From Diphasiastrum complanatum (taxonomy: Eukaryota; Streptophyta; Lycopodiopsida; Lycopodiales; Lycopodiaceae), in assembly GCA_029204225.1 (NCBI GenBank), contig CM055101.1, positions 2,288,528 to 2,352,527 of the forward strand: 64,000 nt of DNA, written 5' to 3'. The notes below the pieces were generated by a model. It ran no database searches. It was not told the origin of the DNA and saw only the letters and a list, made by a program, of their open reading frames with translations. Below are positions 34,555-46,195 of the stretch, piece after piece. The position numbers and the translations under genes were made by a program. Each line of letters begins with the position of its first letter. The first letter of the stretch is position 1.

Positions 34555-34693
34555 GAGTTGGACCACACTTTGCCACCTCTTAATCCTATTGGACCATTGA
34601 TCCATGCACCTCTAAATTCTATTGGACCATTTTCAAGCAAACCTCAAATTCTATTGGACCACTCATGGTTCCACCTCTAAATCCTATTGGACC
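34555..34693. repeat. 33-bp minisatellite with CCAAT-box cores
   Basis: AATYCTATTGGACC occurs at 34582, 34615, 34647 and 34680, spaced 33, 32 and 33 bp. A diverged fifth copy (GTTGGACC) ends at 34564. Spacers share CACCTCT. ATTGG is the reverse of a CCAAT box. The stretch 34694-35010 has nothing else I can name. Confidence 0.75.
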
Positions 34694-35010
34694 TCTTAAA
34701 CTTCATCAAACAAAAGCATTACACTTGTCCTACACTCTAATTGGCACAAGTTTGGCCTCCTACTCTATTTGGCTCAATAGTGGCATTACAAGTGGAAATG
34801 GATAATTTGCCATCTATGCAATTTTGACCCTATCACATCCTACACCTAAATGCTTGACTATAAAATTCTATGAGACCCCTATATCAAACATTTTTATTTA
34901 CTTTGCATGTGTCCATTTAAACTTTGTGCATGCCTTGCATGTCACTATGGATCACTTACAATTAATGCATGTGAGTTGCCACGAGTTTCTACAAGCATAA
35001 TCATGCTAAT

Positions 35011-35414
35011 TGTGAAAATTGTCAACATTTCCTAGCTAGTTTGAGGCCTAAATTGGCTAAAATTGTAAATAGTTTTGGTTCTGGAGTTTCACATGTGTGA
35101 ACCAGGCCACAATGTTTTTATTTACTGTATTTTTTCAGTATGATGAAGTGTCAAACTTCATACCCTTCAAAATGAGATCATTTTGATGTATTTTGGTCAT
35201 ATAAGCCATTTTTAGCTATTTTTCCTATATAGGGAATATCTAGGTCAAGTACCTTCTAGAGAGAGGAAGAGGAGAGTCATCTTCCTCATCCATAAATAGT
35301 AGGGAAGTCGTGGAGAACAGGTTGGAGAAACCTTTTGTATGCTTCATTGAGATCAATAGATCATTGTCATTGTTTCTTCCTCCATTGAGAGCATTGTTGT
35401 GTGTATTGTCTTCA
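35011..35414 (+). repeat. 5' LTR of copia E
   Basis: 404 bp, TGTGAAAATTGTC...TTGTCTTCA. It contains CACATGTGTG at 35090 where the other LTR has CACACGTGTG. Confidence 0.9.
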
Positions 35415-35675
35415 ATTGGTCACTTGCTGGAAAGTTTGAGAGCTTAAGCAAGAGTGTGTTCAGGTTGGTTTGATTTTGTAATCCATTCTTAGTGTGTGCA
35501 AAGTGTTGCATGTGTTTCAATCTTCCTTTCTATGCTTGGAAACCATCTAGGTTCAAGATAGAAGTGTTTTAGGGTCCTAAATCTTCATAGATCTCTTTAT
35601 CTATCATTTGTTGAGAGAAAAGTGAGTGCTAAGTGCTTTAGGACAGAACCTAAAAGTTGAAGAAACATTAGAATC

Positions 35676-36550
35676 ATGGCTTCCAATGGTGGGATCATGC
35701 TAGAGTCTAGTGAAAGTTGAATTCATCAAACTACTCTACTTGGAAAGTGAGGATGGAGTCCTTACTTGAGTTGAATGAACTCATGGACATAGTTGCAGAA
35801 ATTGAAGAGAGACCTCTCACACTTCAAGAGCAACAAAGGTTTGATAAGAAGGCCAAAAGGGCTCTTCATATCATTAAAATGAATGTTACAAATGAACTTC
35901 TCAAGGAAGTTGGAAAGTGTCAAAGTGCAAGTGAGGCATGGAATGCCTTAAAGAAGCTCTTTGAATCAAAGTCCACATCTAGGGTATTGACCCTAAGGAG
36001 ACAAATATTTTCTAGTAGGCAAAGAGAGGGTGAAAGTGCTCATGCATTTATCTTGAGAGTTAAGTCCCTAAGTGATGATTTAGCATGCATTGATGAGAAC
36101 ATAAAAGATGGTGAAATAGTCCAAGTTATGTTGAATGGTTTGCTAAATGAACATGCTAACCTTGTGAAAAGTTTTGCCATTCAAAGAGTCTTGCCAAGTG
36201 TGGTTGACTTGCAAGAAATCTTATTGGCTGAAGAACATAGGTTGCAATCAAAGCTTGATGGTGCATCCTTGCAAGGTGGAGGTGAAGAGGCTTTCTTCAC
36301 AAAAGGCAAATTCAAGGGCAAAGGTAAAGGCAAAGGGAAATGGTCCAAAGGTGGTAACTTTGATCATGATGATCACTCTTCCTCTTCCTCTTCTACTAAG
36401 AACAATAAGTCAAAGTTCAAGTGCTTTTATTGTGGGATAAAAGGTCATTTTGCAAATGAATGTTATAAGAAGAAAAGAGAGGCAAGGAGAGAGGCAAGGA
36501 AATCTTACAATAGAATGAGGAAGAACATAACACATGTGAATCACTTGTTA
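35676..36550 (+). pseudogene. copia E gag
   Basis: Gag starts at the ATG at 35676 (MASNGGIMLESSE) but loses frame at about 35714, where one base is missing compared with related copies. It then continues in a long open frame from 35717 with NYSTWKVRMESLL, a UBN2 domain (AHAFILRVKSLSDDLA, VQVMLNGLLNEHANL), a Lys/Gly-rich stretch (GKFKGKGKGKGKW), and a zinc knuckle CFYCGIKGHFANEC near 36422. The frame ends at TGA 36551-36553, out of phase with pol, which overlaps it from about 36520. A single-base indel there, rather than programmed frameshifting, is the simpler explanation, because the related element D has gag and protease in one frame. Confidence 0.88.
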
Positions 36551-37483
36551 TGACTTCAAGTTTGTTAGCCAACATAGATGATAATGATCCTTGGTGGATT
36601 GATAGTGGAGCCTCATCTCACATGACAAGACATAAGGAATACTTTACATCCTTATTGTCTTATGAGGGAGAAGGTAACATCATCTACACTGCAAATGATG
36701 GTCAATGTGACATCAAAGGCATAGGCACTATTCCTATTTCCCTTTCAACAAATAGGAAAGCAAATCTTGAAAATGTTTTGTACATTCCTTCAATCACTAA
36801 GAATTTGCTTAGTGTAAGTCAAATGATTGACAAAGGACTTGATGTGGAGTTCATTGGAGATGCATGTTTGATAAGTAAATGTGGATCCTTGATTGCTCAA
36901 GGTAGGAGGCATGGTAAACTTTTCAAGCTTGATGCATGTGTGATCTCTAATCATGAAGGATGTATGGCTAGGGAGCAATTGACAAACCAAGAAGTTTGGC
37001 ACAAGAGGTTGGGCCATCCCAACTTCAAATCTTTGGAGGTAATGGCAAAGAAAGAGCTTTTTCTTGGTCTCCCTAAAAGTCTTGTTGCAAACAATAGTGT
37101 TTGTGAACATTGTGCCTTGTCTAAATCTCATAGACTTGCTTATTCTAGATCTACTTCTAGATCTAAAGAAGCTTTTCAACTTGTGCATTCTGATATTCAT
37201 TCTTCTGGTACAACTAGCAATGGTGGGGCAAAGATGTATGCAACTTTCATTGATGACTTTAGTAGGTATACTTGGATCTATCTTCTTAAAAGTAAGGATG
37301 AAGTGTTTGCTACATTTGTCAAGTTCAAGAATGAAATGGAAAACCAATTCAATACAAAGATCAAATGCTTAAGATCTGATAATGGAGGGGAATACACCTC
37401 AAATAGGTTCAAAGACTTTTGTATAGCACATGGGATTAAGAGGGAGATGTCTAGTCCTAGGACTCCACAACAGAATGGAGTGG
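36520..37483 (+). pseudogene. copia E protease and integrase, first part
   Basis: The protease motif WWIDSGASSHMT lies near 36595. The pre-integrase motif VWHKRLGHPNFKS, integrase residues in TFIDDFSRYTWIY and RSDNGGEYTS, and PQQNGVA follow. At about 37483 an extra A after GTGGCC throws the frame and produces a stop at 37498-37500. Confidence 0.9.
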
Positions 37484-38384
37484 CCAGAGAGGAAGAATAG
37501 AACCCTTTGTGAATGTGCCAAGGCAATGAGACTACATGCTAATCTTGCTAAGTCTTTTTGGGGGGAAGCTTTAGCATGTGCTAACTATCTATGTAATAGA
37601 TGGACAAGTGCTTCCTTGGATGGTAAAACTCCTCATGAGGTTCTTTATGGTAGAAGGCCGAGTGTCAAGCATTGTAGGATCTTTGGATATACATGTTTTG
37701 TCAATATCACACTTGATGATAGAACTAAAGAAGATCCTTCATCAAAGAAGGGTGTGTTTGTTGGCTATAGTGAAGTAAGCAAGGCTTACAAAGTGTACAT
37801 TCCTTCTACAAAGAAAGTTGTCATAAGTAGGGATGTCATCTTTCATGAAGAGAATGTTTCCAATGTTGTTGATGTTGATGTTGATGTGCCTACTAATCAT
37901 CATGATGTGCAAGATGTCTTGGATGAAGATGGAGATGCCACTCCAAAGCAAACTTCAAGGAAGACTCAAAGGCAAAGGGCTAAGCCATCAAGGCTAACCT
38001 ATGATGAAAAAGGAAAGCAAGTGGTGGACAACTCTAACTTTGCTTTTCTTACCTCTTTTGATGAACCAACTTGTGTAGGTGAAGCAATTCAAAAGAAGGA
38101 ATGGATCCAAGCCATGGATCATGAGCATCAAGCACTCATCAAAAGCAACACATGGAGGTTGGTAAAGCTTCCAAAGGACAAGAAGACAATTGGTTGTAAG
38201 TGGATCTTCAAGATCAAGACAAATCAAGATGGATCAATCAACAAGTACAAGGCAAGGTTGGTGGCAAAGGGGTATGCTCAAGAATATGGTATTGACTATG
38301 ATGAGACCTTTGCACCCGTGGCAAAGATGGTAACTATTCGAATCCTAATCTCTCTTGCAACTCTTTATGATTGGGATATGTGCA
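37484..38384 (+). pseudogene. copia E integrase end and start of reverse transcriptase
   Basis: In the shifted frame the integrase continues ([41 protein letters not shown]), followed by the linker and the first reverse transcriptase block ([39 protein letters not shown]). At about 38384 a missing C before AAATGGATG shifts the frame again. Confidence 0.9.
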
Positions 38385-39630
38385 AATGGATGTTACTAAT
38401 GCCTTCTTGAATGGTGATCTTGAAGAAGATATTTACATGGAGCAACCCGAGGGCTATGTTTCACATGATGAGCCTAATCATGTGTGCTATCTCCAAAAGA
38501 GTTTGTATGGGCTAAAGCAAGCACCAAGGAGTTGGTATGCTAAGCTCAATTCCTTCTTACTTTCTCAAAACTTTGTTATGAGTGAGTATGATCATTCTCT
38601 CTACTTTAGATTGAATGAAAATGATATCACTTTACTTTTGATCTATGTTGATGACATTATCTTAAGTGGTGGTAACAATCTAGATATAGATGAAATCAAG
38701 ATGGCACTCAAAAGAGAGTTTGAAATTCAAGATCTTGGTAAACTTCATTATATCTTAGGAATAGAGATTATTAGAACTTCTAAATCTACATTCATATGTC
38801 AAGAAAAGTATGTTAACTCTATTCTAAAAAGGTTTCATATGGAAGATTGTAAAGTTGTTTCTACTCCTATGGAATCAAATGTAAAGCTAACTACAAGAAG
38901 TAATGAAAGATCCTTCAAGGACATTACTCTCTATAGAAAGCTAATAGGATCTCTTATATGGTTAACCATCACAAGACCTGATCTAAGCTTTGTGGTTGGT
39001 AAACTAAGTCAATTTATGCAAGATCCTAGTGAGGCTCATTGGAAGCTAGGAAAGAGAGTACTTAGATACATCTCGGGATCTAGAGATTTTGGCATCTTGT
39101 ATGGAGGTACTACACCTAACCTTTGTGGATTTTCAGATTCAGATTTTGCAGGTGATCAAATGGATAGGAAGTCAACAAGTGCCTTTGCAATCTATCTTGG
39201 AGATGGAGTGGTCTCATGGCTATCAAAGAAGCAACCAACTATCTCTCTATCTTCCACCGAAGCCGAGTACAAGGCATTAACAACATGCACCAAGGAGATT
39301 CTTTGGATCAAGAGGATGTTATTGGATCTTCACTTGCTGGAACCAGAGAAGACTCCAATCATACTTTGTGATAACCTTTCAGCCCAAAGCTTGGCAAGCA
39401 ATCCTGTTTTTCATGCAAGGAGCAAGCACATTGAGATTGCTCACCATTTTGTGAGAGATCAAGTCATTGCCAAAGAGGTGGAGCTTCAACATGTCTCTTC
39501 AAAGGAGTGTGTGGCTGATATCTTCACCAAACCATTGGTAAAGGACCTATATTTAATGCATAGATCTAATCTTGGAATGTGCTCAAAGACTATGTTGAAA
39601 CTAGCATCCAATGTTGAAGAGGGAGTGTGA
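38385..39630 (+). CDS. copia E reverse transcriptase and RNase H
   Basis: About 410 codons: [29 protein letters not shown], the catalytic [14 protein letters not shown], then RNase H with [36 protein letters not shown] and HARSKHIEI. It ends at TGA 39628-39630, two bases inside the 3' LTR. The domain itself is intact; only the join to upstream pol is broken. An apparent start at 38371 lies in the overlap and is not a real initiation codon. Confidence 0.92.
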
Positions 39631-40028
39631 AAATTGTCAACATTTCCTAGCTAGTTTGAGGCCTAAATTGGCTAAAATTGTAAATAGTTTTGGTTCTGGA
39701 GTTTCACACGTGTGAACCAGGCCACAATGTTTTTATTTACTGTATTTTTTCAGTATGATGAAGTGTCAAACTTCATACCCTTCAAAATGAGATCATTTTG
39801 ATGTATTTTGGTCATATAAGCCATTTTTAGCTATTTTTCCTATATAGGAAATATCTAGGGTCAAGTACCTTCTAGAGAGAGGAGAGAGAGTCATCTTCCT
39901 CATCCATAAATAGTAGGGAAGTCGTGGAGAACAGGTTGGAGAAACCTTTTGTATGCTTCATTGAGATCAATAGATCATTGTCATTGTTTCTTCCTCCATT
40001 GAGAGCATTGTTGTGTGTATTGTCTTCA
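39626..40028 (+). repeat. 3' LTR of copia E
   Basis: 403 bp. Differences from the 5' LTR are two substitutions, one 1-base and one 2-base indel. The following 40029-40433 shows no gene. Confidence 0.9.
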
Positions 40029-40433
40029 AGCTATTGTGTATGATCTTAGGTGCTTTCCAAAAGTGGTAGGCTGATGTATTATGGACTGTATAATGCTATT
40101 TTGGACCGCACTTGATGTTTATGGAAGTTTCCATTTGTGATAAATGCTTTTTGATCAAGTTCTTTGCATTCTAGGTAGCATAGAATGTGTTGCCAATTCC
40201 TAGCTTATGTAGTTTGGAGTGCAAGCATTCAAGCCAATGATCTTGGAGTTTAGATCCACTTAGGATCTGTATTTTTCACACTAATTCTATGTCTACAAAC
40301 TATATGCAAGTTGCATTTATCAAACTGGATAATATATAACCATGTAGCTCGAGTTCTATGTAGGCCAAACTTGGCATTTTGCATTAATGAGCTACATACT
40401 TGCATGGTACAACATTTGTAGCAAGCCAAGAAA

Positions 40434-41940
40434 TCATATGGATTGTTTTTCAATTTTAACAATCTTGATATCAAAGACTATCTTGATCTTTTTTAGGCTA
40501 GTTACTCTCTCAAGGATGTAAGTGTCCACTTTGGATGCTTCACTTAATCTCAAGAGGAGTTTACAATTTGCCTCAAAACATGTGAAAACATGATTTTCAA
40601 AAAAGTGAGTACCAAGCTCAATCTTGTTCTTACTAGAACCAGGAGCATACTTTTGACAATACAATATCTTGCTTTCAAAAAGTATTGGAAACATATCTAA
40701 GTCAATAATGACAAGAAACATGTCCATACCATAAGCATCATACAAAACTAGTATAGCTTTTCTTGAACTTTGAGATCCAAAAAATTCAATGAAGCAAGAT
40801 AGCATTTCAAGCAAAGAAAGAGAAGCATATATGAATGTGTTGTAGTAGATACAACATGAAGGATGCCCCTCTTTGCCACATAAGGTGAGCCATAAAGACT
40901 CGGCCATGCATCTTGAAGATCTTCTTGAAATCATATGAAGAAGAAACTCCTCCTCACACCTTGGCCCCATCATAACTTGAATACCTTCAAAAAAGATAAC
41001 TTGTGATGCTTCTTGAGAAGCCTTGATCTCGGCCACTTCCAAGATTGAATCTTCATGCAACATGACATCTCTATTCATGATCACATTTGAAATAGAGAGT
41101 GTAAAGACACTAAAGGCCTCCTTGATGGATGAGTATCCAATCATGATCCATGAGCTTGGATCATCCTTCCTCCTTGTTTCCAAGGAAATATGTGCAAAGC
41201 AAGCACTACCAAGTTCACTAAGGTGATCAACCTTAGGCTTCATCTTGAATAAAACTTCATATGGTGCTATTCCTTCAAGAGCTCCAATACTCCTCAAAGC
41301 TTTGATCTTCAATGAGAATTTCTTCTCAACATATGCTTTGAATAATAAGGAATAATCATACACCATAATACTTGAAGAGAGAAGATATGTGCATCTTGTG
41401 TGATCATTCTCCTTTGAAATATTGGACATATAAGAAATGTCAAGAGATTTTACACTCTCACTTGGATCCAGTTTGTAGATGCCTTCAAATCTTGATCCAT
41501 ATGCAAGGATCTCACCATCCTTCTTGATCACACAATTGTCAATATTGAAATTGACATCAAAGTCACTATCAAGAAGTTGGCCAACACTTAAGATGTTCTT
41601 TGTAAGCTTTGGGACAAAAAGAACATTGTTGAGAAAGAGATCTTTAGAAGATGCAAGCTTCAAGGGAATAATCCCTACTCCTTCAATATTGCACTCATGC
41701 TTACTTGCAATGTATATGGTCTTCTTGACTCCATCATAAGGCATAATAGATGAAAAAAAGTGCTTGGAGCCACACATATGTGAAGATGCTCCACTATCAA
41801 TATACCATAGGTCGTCCTTCTTGAAAGGAGTAGATGAGAAACTAGAGACCATAAGATATCCCTCTCCATCACTTGCAATAGTGTCTTCCTTCTCATTGGT
41901 AATGGTGGCTTTGCTTGAGTTGATTCTTCTTCTTGAAGCT
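40434..41940 (-). pseudogene. copia element G, protease and internally deleted pol
   Basis: A 472-codon open frame (41852-40434) begins with protease (LWYIDSGASSHMCGS) and the following domain (NNVLFVPKLTKNILSVGQLL), then jumps. The pre-integrase HKRLGH block and the first catalytic Asp are absent, KIKALRS is followed directly by IGALEGIAPYEVLFKMKP, and the DNGGEY and Glu parts of the integrase core are missing. It continues through the post-integrase region (FAHISLETRRKDDPSSW, NVIMNRDVMLHED) and a stretch I cannot match to reverse transcriptase. Because the deletions are in frame, the open frame survives although the integrase cannot work. Sequence just upstream (to about 41940) belongs to the gag-protease linker (ATITNEKEDTIASDGEGY). 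Confidence 0.75.
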
Positions 41941-42106
41941 GATGTGAAATAGATCTTGTTTTAGAGAGATTTGTGTAGCTAGTGAGAATCAATTCACAAA
42001 TAGTTGCAAGATCTTTCATAGGAGGAGATAGTACTCTATTATTGGATCCTATTGAGAGTGTGTAGCAACATTTACTGTTCATCATTTGAGTTTTCTTCAC
42101 TTCAAA

Positions 42107-42922
42107 TGTCTTCAATGGGTTCATCCTTGTTGGAACCAAGTGAAAGATTGTCCACTTCAAACTATTCAATTTGGAAAATGAGGATGGAGTCTATCTTGAT
42201 CCTTCAAGAGATGATGGACATAGTTATTGGCCTTGAAGAAGAACCACAAGTTCTTCAAGAGGGTCAAAAATACAAAAAGAGAGCTAGGATGGCTCTCCAC
42301 TACATTAAGATGAATGTCTCTAATGAGATATTGAGGGAGATAGGTACTTGTACAACAACCAAAGAAGCTTGGGATTGTCTCAAGACTATCTATGAGGCTA
42401 AGATTACCTCTAGGCTTCTCACTCTTAGGAATCAAATCTTTCAAAGTAGCCAAAAGAGTGATGAGAGTGCATCTAGTTATGTTTTGAGAGTAAAAGGTAT
42501 TCATAGAGAACTTGCTTGTATTGGTGATTCAATCAATCAAAATGAGCTAGTTCAAGTCATTCTCAATGGCTTGAGAAGTGAACTTGATAACCTTGTCCAA
42601 TCCTATGCCATTAAGGAGGAGCTACCAAGTTTGGAGGCTCTCCAAAGTGTGCAGATTTCAGAAGAATCAAGACAAGAGTACAAGCTCTTGAGGATGGACA
42701 AGCTCTCTCACTCACTCATAATGATGGCAAAGCTCTCTTTTCCAAAAATAAGCACAAAGGGAGGAGCAAGAACCAACATCAACAATCCTCAAGCAAGGAC
42801 AAAGTCAAATCCAAAGACAAAGATGAGGAGGAAGATGATTCCTCTAATGCTTCATCATCCAAGCTCAAGAAGAAGAAGATCAAGTGCTTTTATTGTGGCA
42901 AGAAAGGCCATTATGCCAATTT
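42107..42922 (+). pseudogene. copia element G, gag in opposite orientation to its pol
   Basis: Plus-strand gag from the ATG at 42107 (MSSMGSSLLEPSERLSTS): NYSIWKMRMESILIL, ALHYIKMNVSNEIL, a UBN2 domain (SASSYVLRVKGIHRELACIG, LVQVILNGLRSELDNLVQ). The zinc knuckle (CFYCGKKGHYAN) is out of frame with the rest and lacks its final Cys because the element is cut at about 42922. The neighbouring protease/pol (41940-40434) runs the other way. Flipping this gag segment would restore normal gag-pol order, so a local inversion is likely, but two separate truncated copies cannot be excluded. Confidence 0.75.
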
Positions 42923-43004
42923 TGTGAAGAAGGTCCCTGCCAAAATTTGGGTGGAACTGAACAAGGGAAAGTGGATTTCTACTAATACGCACTCTAAATT
43001 CTAC

Positions 43005-43012
43005 TATATAAG
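43005..43012 (+). promoter_or_regulatory. candidate TATA box upstream of reading frame H copy 2
   Basis: TATATAAG about 250 bp before the ATG at 43265, followed by a pyrimidine-rich leader-like stretch (about 43185-43260). This suggests an internal promoter or leftover LTR sequence. The region 42923-43264 has no other recognisable feature. Confidence 0.3.
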
Positions 43013-43264
43013 GGCTGACTTCGAGTCATTTGTCACATTTGTTGGCGAAGCTCTGCTCAAATTTTTACTGAAATTTCCAAGTTTTCTATTTGCGACCAAA
43101 ATTTCTACAAGCTATCATCTACTCATACTGAACACAGATTTGTGTTTTGAACTACAGTTCTTGCCATCCAATACTCGTTATTCACAGTTTTTTGTCGTTT
43201 ATATACCTTTTTATCTTTTCCACCATTTTTCTCACTTTTTTGCCCTTTAACTATCACTGCTAAC

Positions 43265-46195
43265 ATGGTCTCCTCATCCTCTGAAGACTTTGGCACCAAG
43301 CAGGTGATCCAACGTGAAATCTCCAAGTCCACACAGATTTGGCCCTTCCCTTCTAACGCTCTGATCCAACCATGGCTACAGACAGTCGGCCCACTTTTTG
43401 AGGCAATGGATTTTTTCTCGGTGCTTTTCCATTCTGAGATTAACATGGGCCTCGCCCTTCACGTTTACGCCACCTGGGATGCGTCGAAGACAAGCTTTCA
43501 CTTCCTGTACCAAGGTATCACGTACAAGGTCAGGATTAACGCAAACTCGATGGTCACCATTGGCATTATGTCTGGTGACAGTTAGCCCATCTCCCATCGT
43601 CAGGCCAAAACTTTGATCAAACCTTTCATCACCCAAACTGCACCAGAAATTTCAATCCAGACTAACAATGGTTATTTAATAGATGCTATCACGGAACCCG
43701 TCATTCAGACGGATTGCGCATCTGTTGAACAACTTTTTGGTTGTTTCAACATTTTGCAAGGACAAAATCCAGTCCAAGCTACTGAGTCAGATAGCAAAAT
43801 CTTTTTTGGCATTCCCTGGCCTCTCAATTGTGCCATACGACTGGCATAGCTTCCTCATTCATGAACTAACCACCTCCATCAAACCCAACAACCGTGAGCG
43901 TATCGCAGCAGGCCCCCTGTTGTGTAATTTTGCCTGCACAGTTCTTGAGGCGAAAGTGCGCGGTTTCCACCGCTCAACCCTTTTGTCTCCCCTCGTGCCA
44001 CACACTAACCTCTATCTGCCATCTCAAGCATCCACCTCCTCTCAACTTGCAGTTACTGACACAACGGCCAACAAACGAATGCGTGGTGTTGCCTCTTCAT
44101 CTTCATCTCCACCTACTACCCGAAGACGCACAACCGCCACTGCACTAACCACTCCATCAACCACCGCCACTTCTTCTTTTGTGCAACCCTCCACTCCTAT
44201 CTTTGTTGTCACTACCCCTCTTTTTGTTCCATCCGCGACTGTTTCTGTTTCCATTCTCGTTTTCTTTGTTGATACCACTCCCATTTTTGTTCCCTTATCC
44301 ACTACTCCGTCCATCACCATCGCATCCTCCATCACTCATGCCACCACTATTGCACCCCTCACGTTTAATCCCTCCGATTCTCAGTTGTCTCCCGACACTC
44401 TGGCGTGGATGCAAGTCATCAATTTTTTACCCCCACACCAACCCATTTCTGCTCCATCCTTGCCTTCCGTACTCCACACCACTTTAGTTCCCCTCTGTTC
44501 CTCCAATTCTCTTGTTTGGACAAACCGTCCTCACCCATGTTTCCACTATTGCTTCTCGCACCCCACCTGTTTCGCCATCAAAGATTGTCGAGGGCAACCA
44601 ACCATTGTCTGATGACACATTTGTTCAAACCATTTTCATACCATCCCCAGATCGGAGTGATCCCACCGCCCCAGATGACATCAGGTCCAACGAGAACCTG
44701 ATTGAAGATGATGACGACGGAACTCCACAAGTCATCGGGGCTGATACCACACAAGCCCCAATAAGTGCCAGTGTACCGGCTGCTCCAACTGACTTAAAAA
44801 CGACGTACCAGACTCTGGGCAAATACATCTTGGAGGTGGTAGCAGCCAAGGCTATTTTGGAAAGAAGGGTACTACACCTGGCAACAAGAAACACACAACT
44901 GTGAGCGGAACTCACCAAGCTGCAGCATAGTTGATTCTAGCTCAACAACATGAACAAGAAGTGCACCGAGAGATTGCCAAGCTGCAGCAGAAGGAAAAGG
45001 GCCTCAATCAATACATCCAAAGCCTCTCCAAAGCGCTGACTGAAGCCTCCACGAAGGTGCGGGAGCTTCAATCTGAAGCATCCCAACGGCTTGCTCCCCT
45101 CCAGGCGCAACTACAAATTTACGAAATAAAGAATACGTGCATGGGGGCGGAAGTCAAATCCCTACAAAGTGAAAAGCTTGTCTGGTTAGCTCAACTTGCA
45201 CTAGAGTCAAGGCCATTATCTGAATCAGAGATGAATCTCTTTAGGCGTGAGGTGCAGATATATAGCCAGACATTAAACAGCTACCAGGTAGAGTTCGATA
45301 AATATCGGGCAAGCGTAACTCATGAGCTCGCCCAAGCCAAACAAGCTCTCAAGGTTTGCCAACAGTACATGGATAAGAAGGCCCAGCCCACCCTCGTGGT
45401 AATTCCACTGCCACCCATTTTTGACGCTGCACAGGCTAGTACGAGCCAAGACCAAAGCCAACAAGCAACCGGGGGGGTTAGTCAAGATTAAGGGTCTGAA
45501 GGCCAAGACCAAGGACCAACAGATACGGGTTTTGAGACACGAGACCAAGGCCAAGGCGCAGATACCAACCAAAGCCAAGAGGAAGGACATGCAACATCAT
45601 CCAGAGGTTTGCCAGCCGGGCCTTCCGAAGACCAAAGTCCATGGAGGAGAAAATAAATAAATTCCTATCAAAGTATCCCCACGAGTCATCAAGAGGCGGC
45701 TGACAGATATCGTTTTCAGCTCAAACAATAAAGGGCAAGGAGCTGCAGGCATTACCCGCCCTCCAACTACAACATAGTGGCATCAGCAACTGTTTAAAAG
45801 AGACCCTACAGCCTTCAGGGCCTATGTGACAAGTCCGCAACAATTACAGGTGAACGCGCACTTCTTGCCATGCACACGACGATCCAAGTGGGCGGAATGC
45901 GACACCCCTCTTGACAAGGTCACAACTCAGAATTTTAATTGGCCAATCATTCCATCAGAGTACGGTTGGGCTACGGATGTAGATGCCAGAAGGGCTCTCA
46001 CCCTATTTGTCAATAACTACTTCAACTGCCTTGATCCAACAGTCCGCGTAACAGCCACTTACGCCAGAAACTTAGAGCATTTAATGGGGATTGAAACAAA
46101 ATTGGACAATTTCCCCCCCATATTCTTTGATTCTAATAAGGCTCTAGCTTCCGACAAAGTCGAAGATCAGCTGCCAGTCGCTCTAGCTGTGAACA
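43265..46195 (+). pseudogene. reading frame H, copy 2 (longest copy, unknown family)
   Basis: This copy keeps the N-terminal part absent from the other two. From ATG 43265 there is an N-terminal domain of about 190 residues (WPFPSNALIQPWL, FFSVLFHSEINMGLALHVYA, then after a TAG at 43583 AKTLIKPFITQ and FFGIPWPL), a Pro/Ser/Thr-rich linker (about 44040-44500), an acidic stretch (IEDDDDG), a coiled coil of about 190 residues (44780-45370; EIAKLQQKEKGLNQYIQSL, LALESRPLSESEMNLF), a Gln-rich region (ASTSQDQSQQATGG), and the conserved C-terminal domain (SPQQLQVNAHFLPC, QNFNWPIIPSEYGW, YARNLEHLM). Frame changes near 43810, 44500, 44910 and 45650 and several stops break it. It is cut at about 46195, inside the C-terminal domain, by an oppositely oriented J-element leader. 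I cannot name the family; the layout suggests a gag-like or particle-associated protein. Confidence 0.65.

Larger units (their letters stand above)
35011..40028 (+). mobile_element. copia element E, near-complete with almost identical LTRs
   Basis: LTRs at 35011-35414 and 39626-40028 differ by two substitutions and two small indels. Internal order is gag, protease, integrase, reverse transcriptase, RNase H and a polypurine tract (GAAGAGGGAG, ending 39625). The flanks GCTAAT and AGCTAT may be a degenerate target duplication, but it is not exact. I do not recognise a primer site: the sequence after the 5' LTR is not the initiator-Met type. Four single-base frameshifts break the coding region. 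Confidence 0.9.

Noticed and set aside
36520-36553. Programmed frameshift between gag and pol in copia E
   Set aside because: No slippery site is evident, copia D has both in one frame, and E has three other one-base indels. A mutation or assembly error is simpler.
42166-42504. Minus-strand 112-codon frame within copia G gag
   Set aside because: Antisense to the gag UBN2 domain, with no motif of its own.
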